NCBI GenBank assembly: GCA_009731375.1
Contig: BJOX01000345.1
Span: 244,782 to 308,781 of the forward strand
Direction: 5' to 3'
Source of the DNA: Paulinella micropora
Lineage: Eukaryota; Cercozoa; Imbricatea; Euglyphida
Length of the DNA: 64,000 bases
The position numbers were made by a program, and so were the translations under genes. Below the pieces are notes generated by a model, which did no database searches, was not told the DNA's origin, and saw only the letters and a program-made list of their open reading frames with translations. Below are positions 10,538 through 20,855 of this stretch, piece by piece (positions within the stretch are counted from its first letter, which is position 1; the number at the start of each line of letters is the position of its first letter).

Positions 10538-11066
10538 ATAGAGGGGGCGGGGTTACCCTTCGAGGTTGTCGGGGCGCCACCAGCGGCGACGGGATCCAGG
10601 GATAAAAAGCGGCCAACCACGGGGGGTCGTACGAACAGAGCACGAAGACGGGCACAATAACAGAGGAGCGACGGTCGAGGGTAGAAGAAGAAAAGATAGA
10701 GATAGGAGATGAAGAACGAAAAAGAGACAAAGCGGTAAAATCGGTATAATCGAGGAAAGCGGTAAAATAACATCATATGAGAGGAAAGCGGCAAACAAAA
10801 GCGGAAAAGCGGTATAATCGAGGGTGATAGAGAGGGGAGGGGGGGAGAGGATTACATACTTTACCTTCATAGGTACAGCGGTGGGCCACATTACACCAAT
10901 ATCTGTCACACGAGGTATATATCTGGCAAATATCGCGATTTCTTATTCTTATACTATACAGCGGACTATAGCGGTCTATTCATATATTGCTAAGAGGAGG
11001 ACAATAGCGGTTTAGAACTACCTTATGACAATAAGATTTTGCGGAATATAGCGGTTTACTGACAAA
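10538..11066. repeat. AGCGG-rich non-coding segment (possible 3' UTR/LTR part)
   Basis: The motif AAAGCGG or ATAGCGG occurs about ten times, including two copies of GCGGTATAATCGAGG near 10740 and 10810 and three ATAGCGGTYT copies at 10970-11060. No ORF is credible. It lies between the convergent integrase tail and RNase H fragments, where a 3' untranslated region or LTR piece would be expected. I could not find a matching copy upstream of gag. Confidence 0.4.
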
Positions 11067-11450
11067 TTACATCGGCCATACAGGCTTTTGGGTACAAGAG
11101 GAACGCTCCGCCACCCGCACATGAGCCGCTTCGTAGTATTGTACGTCGTCCCGCTCTCCGTGTCTGTGTATTTCCGCCACCCCCTCCGCATATTCCATTC
11201 CGTTTATGGGCTTCCTGTCGCAGAAGTCCGCTCTCTGTTCCTCTACCTCGAGATCCATGTGTCCCAACACTGACAAAACCGCCGCCGCTGTCTTGAAATG
11301 AAATCTCGTCAGATTCATGCCGCTCTTCTTTTCCGCGTCATAAACCGGTCGTAGTGCGAAGACGCCTGGAGCCTGTTATCCCTTCCTTTTACCTCTGTCC
11401 GCTTCCTCCGATCCCGCTTCCCGCTCCCCCGCCTTGTCCTCCTCCGTCGG
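11067..11450 (-). pseudogene. RNase H to integrase linker of the minus-strand pol
   Basis: After the RNase H tail (GKDNYRADYLSRG) the minus strand is Arg-rich in one frame and then reads MNLTRFHFKTAAAVLSVLGH, ending at a stop at 11067. Nothing here resembles integrase. This is where the minus-strand pol loses homology and where the proposed inversion breakpoint lies. The frame change near 11318 shows that the segment is not intact as assembled. Confidence 0.45.
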
Positions 11451-12170
11451 TCCCCCTCCCCGTGATAGGTAATCCGCCCTATAGTTATCCTTGCCCGATA
11501 TAAACTTGATCGTGAAATCGTATTCCGATAGCTCCAGCTGCCATCTCCGTGTGATCTTGAGATATCAACCACTGCAGGTTGTTGTGGTCCGACCGCACCG
11601 TCGTTCCCTTTGCCCCCCACAGATATTATCTCGCAGCTTCTTGAAACCCCAGACTATAGCTAATGCCTCCCGCTGCCGCGTGCAGTATTGTTGTTCCGGT
11701 TTCGTCATCCGCCGACTCAGGAACATCACCGGCCGCAAGCGCCCCTCGTTATCCCTTTGCTGCAACACACCGCCGATCGCGTAGGCCGACGCGTCCGTAT
11801 CCAATATGAAGCTCCGGTGAAAATTGGGAAGTTGCAACACCGTACCCCCTTTCCACGGGTCGCTCAAAATGTGCTTCCGCAACTCCTTGACAGCCGCTTC
11901 CACCTTCGGAGGCCATTCCCCCTTCGCGTCGCATTTGCCCTCTTTCATGTACACCCTTATTGGTTCCGCTATGTCCGCGAACCCCGGTATGAACCCGCCA
12001 TAGTACTGTGCCAGGGACACAAAAGAGTGTAAATCCGACTTCGTTTTCGGCAAAGGCATCGCCGCTAGCGCTTCCCGCTTCTTCCTGGCGATCGAACATG
12101 TTCCGTTCTCTAATATTGTCATAACCCAGATACTGGATCCGCTTTTGAAGGAAATGACATTTCTTGGCAT
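11451..12170 (-). pseudogene. reverse transcriptase thumb and RNase H domain
   Basis: The frame from 12170 begins with the RT thumb (ARKKREALAAMPLPKTKSDL, then YYGGFIPGFADIAEP). RNase H follows, with FILDTDASAYAIGGVLQQ at about 11810-11775, MFLSRRMTKPEQQY and REALAIVWGFKKL. After a frame change near 11620 comes TVRSDHNNLQWLISQ, and after another the closing RWQLELSEYDFTIKF and DNYRADYLSR. RNase H removes the RNA strand of the RNA/DNA hybrid. The first catalytic Asp is visible (DTDAS). The frame changes lie near GGGGG and other short runs, so some may be sequencing errors. Confidence 0.85.
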
Positions 12171-12626
12171 TCAACCTATATCCAAACGCCTCCACCGATT
12201 GCGAAAATATAACCACATCGTCCAGATAGGCAAACGCGTACCCCGTCGTATCCCATACTTTTCCGCAAACTCCGCATCCCTATACTTGGCTCTCAACATC
12301 TTGGTCATAGCCTGTTGAAATATGCCGGGTGCCACCTTCAACCCCATGGGTAAAACCTTCCAGACATATGTTGTCATCCCCACCATAAACGCTGTCAGGT
12401 ACCGACTTTCCTCCGCCAGGGGAATCTGCCAAAATCCGCTCTTCAAATCCAGTGTCGAGTATATCTTCGCGTTCTGTAGCACCTCTATACCTCTCCGCAC
12501 GTCCGGCACTGGCGTCTCTATCTTCTTGATGATCTCGTTTATCCGCAAGTAATTAATGCACATCCGCAACGTCCCGTCTGGTTTTGGCGCCATGCGGAGA
12601 CGCATACTCGGATAGCCGTGCCTCAA
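12100..12626 (-). pseudogene. reverse transcriptase fingers and palm, YLDD intact
   Basis: The frame from 12626 reads RMAPKPDGTLRMCINYLRIN, then IYSTLDLKSGFWQIPLAEES (motif A with its Asp), and YVWKVLPMGLKVAPGIFQQA (motif B). After a one-base frame change near 12250 the catalytic motif C is perfect: AFAYLDDVVIF, with YLDD at 12228-12217. The next block is GYRLNAKKCHFLQKRIQYLG. Between YLDD and LNAKKC the usual helix is shorter by roughly a dozen residues, suggesting an internal deletion. The enzyme copies element RNA into DNA. The domain overlaps the thumb/RNase H entry because the frame changes again near 12150. Confidence 0.88.
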
Positions 12627-13840
12627 TCAGCCCCTTTTCCAAAAGCTCCGCCGTCATCTCCCTAGCGATCCGATCCTCGTGATGGCTTAACCGCGAAGGC
12701 TGTCCTATCCCCGGTACCTCTTGCCCCATCTCCCCTTCGAAAACCGCCACGTGGCTTGTTACCGATCCTCCTTCCAGAGGGCCGAAAACTTGGATGTTGT
12801 CTTCCATAACCCCCAAAACCGCTGCCTTTTCCTCCGAAGTGCCTTCCCATGTTTCCGATTGTTCCTGTAACGCCTGTCTAGCCTTATCCGTCTCCTCTTT
12901 GATCTGCTCCTCCGTCGCTCGCCCCTGTATATCCTCTACCGCCACCTCCGTTCCGTCCCCATCCATCCCCTCTCTCGACCGATATAACGTGGGAGTTTTC
13001 CGCTCCTGATCCGCATACCGCGCCAGCTGGTCGATCATCATAGCGTATTGGATGGCATGCATTCTGTGATACACCCCGGCTATATGCATGAAAGCCTCAT
13101 CCCGTATGGCCGCTAGGTCCCGCACCAGAAGTTCTTCCCGGTATCGCCTCGCTATCTTCCTCGTACCCAGTCGACAGGCCACCACCAACTTCTGCGTACG
13201 ACTCGGTATCGGTATCGGGTCCGCTATCAAGAAATCTTCTATGTCGTACCACCACATCTCCGTCCTCCTTCCCACCGGGAACATGATGGTGAAGTCCCCG
13301 TGTGACAGCCGATTCTGCTTGATCTGCGACACCGAGTCCGCTATGATGGGTGGACTCACCCATTTTTCCTCTAGGAAGCTCAGAATCTCCGCCTTAGCCT
13401 GACTAGGCTTGCCCGCGTTGCATACCACGTATTGCGCCATCGGCAACACCCGTTCGTCCATCTCCTTGTGCTGATAACCCAAATCCCGCCCATGTCTCGG
13501 AAAACCATCCGACACCTCCTCCCCTCTGTTTCCGGAAATATTCCAACCTCTCGTCGATCACTGCCACTATCCTCGCGCTCGTCCATTTGTCCTCCGACTC
13601 GCTATCCTCCTGTTCCGCTTTGGGCTCCCCCACTACAAAAGCTTCGCGCTGAGCCTCTTTGTTCGCTTCCCCTCCGTCCAATTCTATCCGTGCCGTCGTG
13701 AAGAAATCGCTTGTCACCCACGCCCCGGGTGTGTCTCCCACCTCGCCTTCCGGCTCGTCCCCCACGACTTTATATACCGGGGCATTTCCCCCCGTCCCGT
13801 AACGTATCTCCTGTCTCCCACAATCTATATATGTATGCAT
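12553..13840 (-). pseudogene. pol segment between protease and reverse transcriptase
   Basis: Two overlapping frames are needed (13840-13403 and 13515-12553). The second ends with the standard entry into RT: RIAREMTAELLEKGLIEARL followed by SEYASPHGAK, continued by the RT entry in another frame. The middle part (KWVSPPIIADSVSQIKQNR, DFTIMFPVGRRTEMWW) is not recognised and is long for a PR-RT linker. A TAG at 13862-13864 lies in the frame joining this to the protease-like block. Confidence 0.6.
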
Positions 13841-13864
13841 CCGCCGTAGTGCCTCGAAGCTCTA

Positions 13865-14130
13865 TAACAGACCCCCCGTATACGCCGGAACAACCCAAAA
13901 CCTGTGTGTATATGTATTGCCCCCCTTGAGCTCAAACGTGAGCATCATTGTACCCGTGATCGCCGTGCTGCCCGAGACCCCCTTTACCCAACCCCTCGTG
14001 CTCCTCAGGATCTGTTTGAACCAGTCTTGCCCGCCATATGTGTCGCAGCAACGTTTGCCCATCACGTTGATAGCCGCCATCGTATCATTACACATTAATA
14101 TTACTGTTTCTCCGCCAAGTTGCAGTACCG
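13865..14130 (-). pseudogene. retropepsin-like protease segment with DTM in place of DTG
   Basis: The minus strand reads GETVILMCNDTMAAINVMGK, then VKGVSGSTAITGTMMLTF with ELKGGNTYTHRFWVVP. The layout (strand, D-T-x-A, flap, Gly-rich strand, FxVVP) matches retroviral-type aspartic proteases, which cut the Gag-Pol polyprotein. The catalytic triad DTG is DTM here, which would normally inactivate a retropepsin. The position between Gag and RT supports the call. The upstream reading frame (14304-14101) joins by a frame change near 14125. Confidence 0.6.
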
Positions 14131-14245
14131 AGTATACGCTAAAGGTAAATCAAATCTTTTAATCTGACTAACCGTAGGCAACGGCCTTTGCGTTTCATAC
14201 CTCTTATAATTAGCCACCTTCCAATGTGTCTCCAGTAATCGTCGC

Positions 14246-17200
14246 TCATCCTGCCGCTTCCTGACTTCTACCTTTCTGTTTCTCCTCTTCCCGCGTACCC
14301 TCACTGCTCTCGTGTCGCCCCTCTTTATCCCGTCTCTCTTGTTTTCCGCTCTCCTTATTTCTGCTATTTGTGTGTTCCCCCCTATTTATGTCCCCCCCGC
14401 TACATGCTCGCTCCTCTGCCTTCTGCTGTTTCGCATGTCGTTCCCCCGTGCTTCCTCTTGTGTCCTCTTCTCTCACCCGTTTATGTCCTATGCCAGATCC
14501 ACGTATTCCCTCGTTGTAATGTCCCTCCCCGGGCTCCCGTATCCCGACTTGTCTCTCCTCCCGTGCCGCCGTCCCTTCCGCCGTTCCCCTGTCAGACAAA
14601 AATTCCACATGCCTTCGTGTTCCCTCTACCGCACATTCACCTGCCAAGTTGACCCTCACTACCCGCACGTCGTCGTCGCTGTTAGGCTTGCGCGGACGCG
14701 TTTCCTCCTCCCTCTGAGGCCGCTCCTGATCATATATACCATGTGTTTCCGCATATTTCCGCTCTATTTCCTCTATTGTGTGATCCGTACCCGTCTCGGA
14801 TCCCGTCCCCCCGGGCTCCCCTTGTCGTTCCTGCGTTCCCGCTCCTGCCCCTGCAATCAGCCTGTCGATCTGGATGCACATATGGCAAATGAGAGAGTGG
14901 TGTGCCGCATGTATCCCCCAACCCCGTCCTCTGAACCTGCCGCTCATAACTGACAGGCTCTGTACCTGTGGGCCCATGCTCGGCCGTGGCGCCGCCGCCT
15001 GGCTCCGTTGCCATCCGCCTTGGCTTCCCGCTGACCACCTCTGCCCCCTCTGTCTTGACCCCGGAAGTTATTCCTCCCCCCATCGTTCTGTATCGGTCGC
15101 ATGTTGGCCGCCCTCTCGTAGTAGCTACGATCCTTCCGCGTCCAGTTCCTCTCCCGGATGTTCCGCTCGTTGAGTTCCCGCAACGCTGGTAGCTCTTCCT
15201 GTGGAAACATCGTCTCCAGACCTCCTATTGCCACATCCCATGCCGAATTGCCTGCTTCAGTTCGATGTAAGCCTCCCTCTTCGTTTGTTCATCGCACCGC
15301 TCCAAGTCGTCATGCCACATCTCCTGCTTGTGACTCACTTGGCATTTTCTTTCGATCCCCAACCAATGCATGCCGATTGCCGTATAGCACGAATCCAAGT
15401 TCCAATGTCGCGCCCGAATTGCCCTCCTAGCGTACTTCGGAAAACCCTCGATGAATGCAAAATCCGGTGGGTATCGTGCCTGGTTTGGAGCCAGCTCCGT
15501 GTTCGGCAACGCTCGCGAGTGGAAAGCCGCGTCGAAACTGACCGATCCTCTCGATGACTGTGCCCGCCCCACGTTGTACACCGGTGGTGCTTGTCGTCGC
15601 TGCTCCCCGTCACGTCGCGACCCATATGGTTGGTACTCTCTCCGAGCATACCCCGCATCATGCCGCGGTGCCCGTTCCCCCCGCCCATACGCATTACATT
15701 GGTATGATTCCCGGTACCCCCCCTGTCTCGAACTGGATGACGTTGCCGGTGGCCTCGGCATTTTGGCCATTACCGTCGGCATATTGAGCATACGATCGAT
15801 CAACGTTGCATCTTCCTCTTCCAGCTTCCACCCGACGGGGTTGGACTTGACGTTCCGTTGCCACCGCTCCTTTCCCTCCGTTGACAACTCCGCATGTAAC
15901 CCCGCTTGTGTCACCAATTCTATGACCACCGGCTTCGTGTCCGCGTCCCTCCAGAGCTTCGATAGTATCAACGGGTAGATCTCCTTCTTGCCATGCAACA
16001 AGCTAAAGCCCACGATCTCCGAGAAAATGTCTTTGAGCCCCCTCCGTTGGGTCACCAGTTTTTCCGCCGCCTCCGTTAGCGCTTCCTTTTCGTCTTCCTT
16101 ATCCAGTAATTGACTAAACCCATAAACTTCCTCGAAGACGAAGTGGGCTGCATCCACTACCTCCTTCCCCTCCGCTAGCTGCTTGTCGGTGAGTTCCCTC
16201 TTGAAGTTTTCTTCCCACACCTTCTTGTCCGCCAACTTCACGTGCTCGCCCTTTGCTCCCAGCAGGGTTCCCAACAGGTAGCAGATCTGGTCCACCTGAT
16301 TGCCGCATTGTGCCGCTTTACACTCGTTCTGCAGTACCCCAATGAACATCCGGAGCTTGTTCATGTACCCGTAATCCGTTGCCTTGGTCATATCAATCGG
16401 CTTCTGACCCCCCTCCCTGATCATGAACAGCTGCGTCCTCTCCAACTGTCTGGTGATTCGCTCCCGCTGTTCCCTGCCGCCGATGCTCGGTCGACCGTAA
16501 CTCTCCTCTCTTCGCTTCTTGTCCGATCGCGATGTCGAAGAAGATCTCGATCCGTCCGTGTCTGAGCCCCGCCGATACCGTCCCTTGCTCGCCCTCTTTC
16601 TCCGCTTCCGCTTTTCTGGCGACGCCTCCACTGTTACCATCTTCATCACCGCCATTCGAATTCGTATCCACGTGATCCATGCCCGCACACATCCGTTTAG
16701 AATTGATAATCCAAATAACCACTGTCGCAGTTCCCTCTTCTTCGCATTCTTCTCGTCCTCCGTCACCTGGTCCCCCAACGCCCGAGAATCCGCCAACAGT
16801 TTCCCCAAAATAGTATCCTTCCTCTCCATTTTCGTTGCCGCGTCGGGCGCCGGCGGAGCCATGTACTCAATCATCGCTTGGTATGCTTTCCCCGACATCA
16901 ACCGTACGGTTTTGCCATAAACCTCGTGGTACAACCCAAGGAGATCCTCCAAATCCTCCGCCGGGTTCTTGGTGAAATCCGCGTCCCAGTCCGACCTCGC
17001 CTTTCCCCACCATCTGTTGTAACGCCCTCCTCTGGTTGCCCGCGATGTTGCAGAGGTCGTCCACCGTTCCCGAAGTTAGCCACTGGCACTCCTGCAACAT
17101 GGGATCCATCGCGTACTTGTCGAGTTCCGATTTGTTCTGTATCTTGCCCCTGTAGTACCCCACCCCCATGTACAACGCTTCAGAACCAGCGAAACTATCT

Positions 17201-17558
17201 GCATACCCGGTCCGTATGCATTTTTACCCCTCGACCATACCCACGCTATCCAGTCCTGCGTCTCCTCCTGTAGGCCCCCTTCGTTCGCCTTCGTCATCCA
17301 AATCGTGTATTCCGCTGGTGTCAGCTGGTGGTACGTCTCCGCTCCGATTGACGGTATTTCCTGCATCAGCTTGTGGAACGCGTCGGTCATCGTCTGAGGA
17401 TTCTTCGCCCACATTGGATCCGTTACCACCGGCACTTGCTGCCTTTTCGCTTCCGCTGTCAGCATAGGTTTCTTCCCACTCGCCGGAGTGAATGGTAACC
17501 GCTTCTTCACCGGTGACGTCGGCCCCGAACGCTGGGAATCTTCCTCAGTACTTGCCAT
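14246..17558 (-). pseudogene. Gag-like polyprotein of the Ty3/gypsy element
   Basis: The start ATG at 17558 (MASTEEDSQRSGPTSPVKKR) follows the TCCCTATTTTAG motif by 11 nt. Reading passes through frame changes near 17222 (at AAAAA), 16995 (at GGGGAAA), 15245, 15060 (at GGGGG) and about 14960. Joined conceptually, it gives a long helical protein (DDLCNIAGNQRRALQQM, DWDADFTKNPAEDLEDLLGL, FVFEEVYGFSQLL). A Ser/Arg/Gly-rich nucleic-acid-binding region follows (RQGGYRESYQCNAYGRGER, then RGG repeats). No clear CCHC knuckle is visible, although CHMC occurs near 14880. Gag would form the capsid-like particle. Three of the five frame changes are at homopolymers, so the true gene may be intact. Confidence 0.65.
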
Positions 17559-17569
17559 GATGGGAAAAA

Positions 17570-17581
17570 CTAAAATAGGGA
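17570..17581 (-). promoter_or_regulatory. TCCCTATTTTAG motif, copy before gag
   Basis: The motif ends 11 nt before the gag ATG at 17558. It is one of three exact copies in the element. It resembles a pyrimidine tract plus AG splice acceptor. Confidence 0.5.
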
Positions 17582-17649
17582 GAGAGTTATATTATTATTT
17601 GTCCCGCTCTATATATATACACATGACCTCCCCTGATTTCCGCTTTTCT

Positions 17650-18580
17650 CTAAGTGTATATCTTTTTCTTCTTTTTTTTTTCTCGAGCCTCTAACGCTAC
17701 CTCTTCCAAATCCCTGATTATCTCGTAGTCCGCTGTCTGTTGCGTTTCTTTTCCATGTCTATAAGGTAAACCCCTTTCCTCCCTTATGTCCTCGTCCTCT
17801 ATATTCCTCCCAACCTCTTTTCTCGTCCTTAACCATCTCATCCCAATCCTCTTTTGACATGCCCCTTATCCAGTCTATAACGTAATCCGCTGTCTCCAAC
17901 TGTACAGACTCCGGATCCTCCTCTTTCGGCTCCTCTCTTGTACGCTCCGACCCAGCTCCCGGAACCTCCTCCCGTTTCTTCGCCTCCACCGCTAGGCGCC
18001 TTGTCTCCTCTCTCCACTTCTCACATTCCCCTCGCAGCTCCCGATCCCATCCTCGCCTTACTTCCAACTCCCACTCCTTGTCCGGTCCCTCGGGCCTCAT
18101 CATTTCTTTGAAACCCCTTAATCGTATAGGTTCGACAAATTCCATCCAACCCTCCTCCCCTCTTGTCCTCATAGTGTCAATTCCCCTCCTGACTTGTTGG
18201 GGCGTCCCGTTGACGCAAGCCCATGCCGTTTGTAACCGTTCTTCTTGCCATGTCCCCTCTACCTTCGTCATTACCGCCATAAAAGCAAATTGGAACCTCG
18301 CCTTCTCCGTTGTCGCATATACCTTCCACGCCGCTTCCACCGTGTCCTCCGTATATCCTTTCCATGCCATCTCCCATAAGGCTTGTATTGCCCTCCAACG
18401 TCTATCGTTCCTTATCTGCTCCGTTTCCACTAGGCGTTTCATCCTCCTTTCCCACTCGTTGCCCACTAGGTCCAGAAACCGTTGTGCCCCCTCCACTATC
18501 TTGTACTCCAACCCCATCAACCGTCCCAACTCCTTCTCCTCTTCTCGTACCTCGAATTTCTCCAACTCCTGCTTGCTCAT
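17650..18580 (-). CDS. element ORF2, charged Trp-rich protein of unknown function
   Basis: The ATG at 18580 (MSKQELEKFEVREEEKELG) is preceded directly by an in-frame TAG and, 15 nt upstream, by the TCCCTATTTTAG motif. The frame runs to 17759. The natural C-terminus appears to follow a one-base change at GAAAAGAGG near 17838 and ends about 17650 (EVGRNIEDEDIREERG, then a Lys run). The protein is Glu/Arg/Lys-rich with regularly spaced Trp (WKGYTEDTVEAAWKVYATTE, RFQFAFMAVMTKVEGTWQEE). It is probably helical. I recognise no domain. Its position directly upstream of gag, with the same motif, suggests it belongs to the element. Confidence 0.5.
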
Positions 18581-19535
18581 CTACCACGATACTTCCTAAA
18601 ATAGGGACGGCAGATGCTGTGTCTTGTATCCTCTGTTGATTTCTCCCCCTTCGTCTTTCCTCTCTTCTTTCCGCTTTCTTGTCCTCCTCCTCCATGATTG
18701 CACTTTCCTCGTCCCTCAGATACGCCTCCCACTCTACCATCGCCCTTACATAGGCCTTCTCTGCCTGGCTTAGATCCCTTGTCTTGTGAAAATGCATTGC
18801 CGTATGAGGAACCTCGTTCTGAACCCGCTCCCGCGTTATGAGATATTCCTCCTCCCGCTTAGGTACCCAAAACGACAACATGTCCCCGTCCCTAGATTCC
18901 TCCTTCTCCTCTGTCTCCTCACTTGTCTCGAGCTCCCCACTGTGTTCCTCATCTTCACTTGTCGCTTCCCTCTCTCTTTCGCCCCCCCCCCCCCCCCCCC
19001 CCCCCNNNNNNNNNNTGTATTTCCCTGCATCCGCTATTCCTCCCTCCTCACCTTCTTGTTAGGTCTGTCCCCGTCCTCGTCGTTTTCCCCTCCTCTATCC
19101 CGCTTCTCTTTGTCCCACTCCTCCTTCTCGTTCTTCCATCTCTGCTCCTCTAAATACCGTGTTCTTCTCACCATAGCCATATTCATCAGTGCCATCTTCG
19201 AGGTTTCCGCCTGTATCACCCTTTGTCGTAATCTTTCCACCTCATATGGGCATATATCCCCGTTCCCCTCCCATTCCCGTAACTGTTCCCGCAACGCCTC
19301 AAACCCCTTTGTCGCCTCGGACACCTGCTTGTATATATCCTTTCCTACTCGTATCTCCCCCTTTCCCCACATCCCCTTTCCCCCTTCCGCTGTCTCCTCT
19401 TCCCATGCCCCTTGCCAGTAATCCAATTGTTCCTCTTCCTCTTTCTCCTGTTTTTCCTTCTCGTGTTTCTTGTCCTCCATGCTGCTCCTATAATATGACA
19501 CAAGGTCTCATACTCTGCCTCCAACATACTACAAT

Positions 19536-19568
<33 letters not shown>

Positions 19569-19815
19569 NNNNNNNNNNAGCATCCTCCGCTCCCCAAAAC
19601 CTCAGTCCCTTCAAGTTCCCCTGCCTTCCTCTACGCACTTCCGCTTCCCGACACCGTGTCACTTTCATTTCAGCCACACTCATACGTGATATGGCAGAAA
19701 TAGGGCAATAGTCCTCATGTGGTAAAAAGCCCGCAAACGTTCCCAAAATTTCTCCCTTTGAGTTAGCGTGTCTTGGACGCTTTTTGTCCGCTGTTCCCGT
19801 CGTATTTGTTGACAT
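18404..19815 (-). pseudogene. element ORF1, acidic/basic coiled-coil protein, interrupted by gaps
   Basis: The ATG at 19815 begins MSTNTTGTADKKRPRHANSK and stays open to a poly-C tract and 10-N gap (19538-19578). A long coiled-coil frame follows (MEDKKHEKEKQEKEEEEQLD, then YKQVSEATKGFEALREQLRE) to 19034, with a second poly-C/N gap at 18982-19015. The reading resumes as HSGELETSEETEEKEESRDG, and from ATG 18881 runs through REEEYLITRERVQNEV to 18404, overlapping the start of ORF2. Whether this is one protein or two cannot be decided across the gaps. No domain is recognised; ORFs before gag are uncommon in Ty3/gypsy elements. Confidence 0.4.
18596..18607 (-). promoter_or_regulatory. TCCCTATTTTAG motif, copy before ORF2
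   Basis: The motif ends 15 nt before the ORF2 ATG at 18580. It shares GTCCCTATTTTAGG (14 nt) with the leader copy at 20.85 kb and lies inside the end of ORF1, where it is also translated (VPILG). Confidence 0.5.
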
Positions 19816-20843
19816 CTTTTTGCGTCATGATGACAGCAACTTACCCCCGTTCATAACCCCCTCTATCCTTGGAATTCCGTCCCCCTTTCAAGTTCCTCTT
19901 GTAGATCCCAAGCCCTATTCATACTCCCTTGTGAGGCAACCCGCTTGTATGCTTCCCCTTGACGCATGATCATTCCCCCTGACCCCCTTGTTCCGACCGA
20001 CATGTCCACCCCCAAACCGTGCTTGTTGCAACCCCTTCCCCTTATGAAAACTTGCAAAATGTTGCTCCCCTTGTTTCCTCGACTTCCTCTTTCTTTCCCC
20101 CAAGCCTCTGTTCCCCCACAAATGTCCCCATCTGCACAGAATCGTCGTGTCTTTGAGTCTGTTCTCATACCCCAAACCCCAGGTCAACATGACATCCCAG
20201 TCCCCAGCCCCCAAAACCCATCAAAAACATCACAGAATATCAACCCCTGACCAAGTAAACGTGAATTATATATTCCTGCATAATTTCCCCTCCATTTCCC
20301 CTCGCTTCTTGGAGAAAGAGAGTGTCCCCAACCTGTGTCCGCATCACAGCAACCCATGCCCCTACCTCAAACAGACTGAAAACAGCATACCACCTCCATG
20401 TGAACATGGCTCATAGTCATCTGAACACACCTGCATGCCTAGAAACCTAAAAAAAACACTACGCCCTGAAACTTCGCATTCCCCACCCTTGAGCTGTGAG
20501 ATGTCAAGTCCCAAAACCTCTGTGTCACAGCAACACTTGCCTCTCTGCACAACAGCTCATGAGTAGTCCTCCTACCCGAGAAAATCATTGACCCCACCTG
20601 TTTGCATGCCCCTGTGCCCAAAACAGCTCAAGAAAAAGCATAGAATCCACGGAAACGCATCAACAAAAACTGTCTTCTCCCCCATATTTCTCTCGTCCCC
20701 TCCTTTCTGTCAGAAAATTTCCGAGGAAACGAGGAAAATTTCCATACCTCGTGTATTTTATTAGCGGCGGACTCCAGATTGTTACAATAGTACGATATTT
20801 AATAACAGATAAACTGTATTACGATTTTAAAACTGAGGAATAC
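19816..20843 (-). other. presumed 5' leader of the element; pyrimidine-rich on the plus strand
   Basis: From about 19850 to 20680 the plus strand is very rich in C and T with few G, so the element-sense strand is purine-rich. This continues the strand bias of ORF1. No credible ORF exists. The composition changes sharply to AT-rich near 20720, a candidate element or LTR boundary. Definite LTR termini were not found. Confidence 0.35.
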
Positions 20844-20855
20844 CTAAAATAGGGA
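20844..20855 (-). promoter_or_regulatory. TCCCTATTTTAG motif, leader copy
   Basis: This is an exact copy of the motif found before ORF2 and gag, about 1 kb upstream of ORF1. In element sense it is followed by GTATTC, so it could also be read as an exon end and splice donor (TTTTAG|GTATTC). Confidence 0.45.

Larger units (their letters stand above)
8273..20855 (-). mobile_element. Ty3/gypsy-type LTR retrotransposon, rearranged
   Basis: Minus-strand domains occur in the order Gag, retropepsin-like, reverse transcriptase, RNase H, which is Ty3/gypsy order up to integrase. The integrase and its C-terminal tail are on the plus strand at the element's 3' side, so either this block has been inverted or two fragments meet near 10.5-11.07 kb. 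Two additional ORFs lie upstream of gag. I could not identify LTR pairs, primer-binding site or target-site duplication by eye, so the outer limits are approximate. Many frame changes occur; several sit at homopolymers and may be assembly errors. Confidence 0.7.
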
